The position numbers were made by a program, and so were the translations under genes. The notes beneath the pieces were generated by a model. It was not told the DNA's origin, made no database searches, and saw only the letters and a list, made by a program, of their open reading frames with translations. Positions 62,781 to 64,000 of a stretch of DNA of 64,000 nt are shown here, one piece after another. The DNA is taken from NCBI RefSeq assembly GCF_965228705.1, contig NZ_OZ245832.1, forward strand, positions 3,348,001 through 3,412,000, given 5' to 3'. Source of the DNA: Croceimicrobium sp965228705 (GTDB lineage: Bacteria; Bacteroidota; Bacteroidia; Flavobacteriales; Schleiferiaceae). The first letter of the stretch is position 1. Every line of letters begins with the position of its first letter.

Positions 62781-64000
62781 ATTTTCCGATAGTAATCCTT
62801 AAGCCCTAAAAGCAGGGAATTGGAAGGTGCATATTTTAAACCGCGCTCAATCCAATTTTGAGCCTCTCTTTTACTGCTTCGAAAACTGTAATGAGCCACT
62901 TTGCTATAAGCCAAGGCTACATATTCTTCATTAATAGTTTCGGGAAGACTTCCACCTAGGAGCTCTTCCAGTTCTTCTAAATTTCGCTTAGCATGGGAAA
63001 GCTGATTGCGGTTGACATGGTTTACCGCCTCTATTATATAGATCTCGGCCACTAAGTTTCGGTAGATCGGCATATCCATTAAGGGAGGGTAAGCATTGCT
63101 GTAATGTTGCAGACTATCCGAAATGGAGGGTTCCGTCCATTTCCCGGCCTGGATTTTCATGCCAATACCCGTAATTACTAAAGCTAAGCCATTCTTATGA
63201 TTGGGGATTTCCGCTAAACACTTTTTGCCGTATTGCAGGGTTTCAGAGACCTTGCCATTATGAAAGGCTTCAGTGCCCAGGGTAGAGTAATGATTGGCAC
63301 GAATCTGTTTTAAAGCGGAATCATGGCTGGCAAATACCTCCGTGAAAAAGTCAAACCAGGCATCGTAGATAGGACGGTCGATTTTCTTTTCCAAATACGA
63401 AGCACAATAGTATTCAAAGGCTTCAATATTATCGAGTTTTTCCTGCTCGGTATAAAAGGTCCAATTTACCCGGCAGAGATCGAAAAAGTAAGGCTTGTTA
63501 TAGTCTTGTTTTTCAATCCAGGTGCCTATGATAAAAGGAGCTTCATTGTATTCAGCCTCGGGGGCAAAGAAGCGAGCTTTTAGATGGTTTTGAAGCGCCG
63601 ACTGGTAGTTCTCGACTTCAAGGTCGTAGAGTGATTGGTTTTGATATTGGAGAGAAACCAAGCGGTTGGCACTTACAAATTTACGATCATCAAAGCTTGC
63701 CAGGATTGAGTCGAGTTTGGGGTCATTTAATTGCTCGGGGCTGATCAGTTTTTGAGCCAGGTATTCCTGAATGCTTTCTTCCCGACTCTGCATTTCAATT
63801 TCATAATAACCTTGCTGCGGATCTGTGCTTTCAACGATCCAGGTTTCATCATCGTGCATTACCATGACATAGACGTGGCCGGGGATTTCAATCATCATAT
63901 GCGGAATTCCCAGACGCGCAAAAAAGTAAGAGTACATGCCCGATGCCGATACGCAATTGTAATAGCCCGTTTCGAAGACTTCGCAAAATTGATTGTTAAG
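62777..64000 (-). CDS. Transglutaminase-like domain protein (5' partial)
   Basis: The frame is open to the window edge, so the start lies beyond base 64000; 407 residues are visible. The upstream codons give FETGYYNCVSASGMYSYFFARLGI, with the nucleophile cysteine of a transglutaminase-like fold. GHVYVMV and ESTDPQ follow as the likely histidine and aspartate of the triad. The remaining 330 residues are helical, TPR-like. The reaction is unknown; protease or ligation activity is possible. Confidence 0.75.
   Translation of the reverse strand, partial: LNNQFCEVFETGYYNCVSASGMYSYFFARLGIPHMMIEIPGHVYVMVMHDDETWIVESTDPQQGYYEIEMQSREESIQEYLAQKLISPEQLNDPKLDSILASFDDRKFVSANRLVSLQYQNQSLYDLEVENYQSALQNHLKARFFAPEAEYNEAPFIIGTWIEKQDYNKPYFFDLCRVNWTFYTEQEKLDNIEAFEYYCASYLEKKIDRPIYDAWFDFFTEVFASHDSALKQIRANHYSTLGTEAFHNGKVSETLQYGKKCLAEIPNHKNGLALVITGIGMKIQAGKWTEPSISDSLQHYSNAYPPLMDMPIYRNLVAEIYIIEAVNHVNRNQLSHAKRNLEELEELLGGSLPETINEEYVALAYSKVAHYSFRSSKREAQNWIERGLKYAPSNSLLLGLKDYYRKI

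Noticed and set aside
1..64000. CRISPR arrays, insertion sequences, prophage or tRNA genes
   Set aside because: I scanned for repeat-spacer periodicity, transposase motifs and tRNA-like cloverleaf features by eye and saw none; the only tandem periodicities were the TCTAnnn heptamers and the ActF histidine codons.

Overview
This window is chromosomal DNA from a Bacteroidetes bacterium, most likely a marine member of the Flavobacteriales near the Cryomorphaceae/Schleiferiaceae. The assignment rests on gene content: alternative complex III, SprA and type IX secretion (T9SS) sorting tails, mevalonate-pathway genes, tandem TonB paralogues, a GldA-type ABC protein, and promoters of the TTG / TAnnTTTG type used by Bacteroidetes. 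The exact family is inference. I saw no rRNA, tRNA, CRISPR array, transposase or phage gene.

Layout. 1-8541: respiratory operon actB(partial)-actC-actD-actE-actF-coxB-coxA, a quinol:cytochrome c/oxygen oxidoreductase supercomplex. 8623-10576: ruvB and queG. 10579-19188: an exported thiol-protein cluster with a minus-strand operon TlpA-DUF6029 barrel-Omp28 lipoprotein, two large Omp28-like proteins with T9SS tails, and a small T9SS cargo protein. 19464-28235: ruvA, the giant sprA, gcvH and a VanZ-like gene. 28277-30679: two TonB-like proteins and cysQ. 30744-35117: ctaB (haem O synthase), two COX III-type subunits, a subunit IV, SCO, DUF420 and a small CxxC protein, which complete the oxidase encoded at 5.7-8.5 kb. 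35167-43333: TolC and membrane-fusion proteins, tsaB, a 7TM histidine kinase, a GT2 glycosyltransferase, an SH3-like protein and a PDZ aspartic protease. 43335-48471: DUF255 thioredoxin-domain protein, PiT phosphate transporter and M20 peptidase. 48587-52747: kelch protein, GH10 xylanase lipoprotein, small barrel-like protein, VOC protein and T9SS cargo. 52990-56762: UbiA prenyltransferase, mevalonate kinase, mevalonate diphosphate decarboxylase and fabD on the minus strand. 56775-57281: a four-helix-bundle gene bracketed by inverted heptamer arrays. 57294-64000: queD, MazG-like, a CHU_C protein, dtd, rsgA, gldA, a MORN lipoprotein and a partial transglutaminase-like protein.

How the genes work together. 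Two loci together build the aerobic terminal respiratory chain and its haem and copper maturation. SprA is the outer-membrane channel through which the T9SS-tailed proteins here (at 13.9, 16.1, 17.2, 51.9 and 58.1 kb, and perhaps 48.6 kb) would be exported. The three Omp28-like CxxC proteins plus TlpA form a possible envelope thiol/redox module.

The two items I find most worth a second look are the four-helix-bundle gene flanked by five-unit TCTAnnn heptamer arrays in inverted orientation (56775-57281), and the Omp28/TlpA/DUF6029 cluster (10.6-19.2 kb). Everything here was read by eye; no database search was run.
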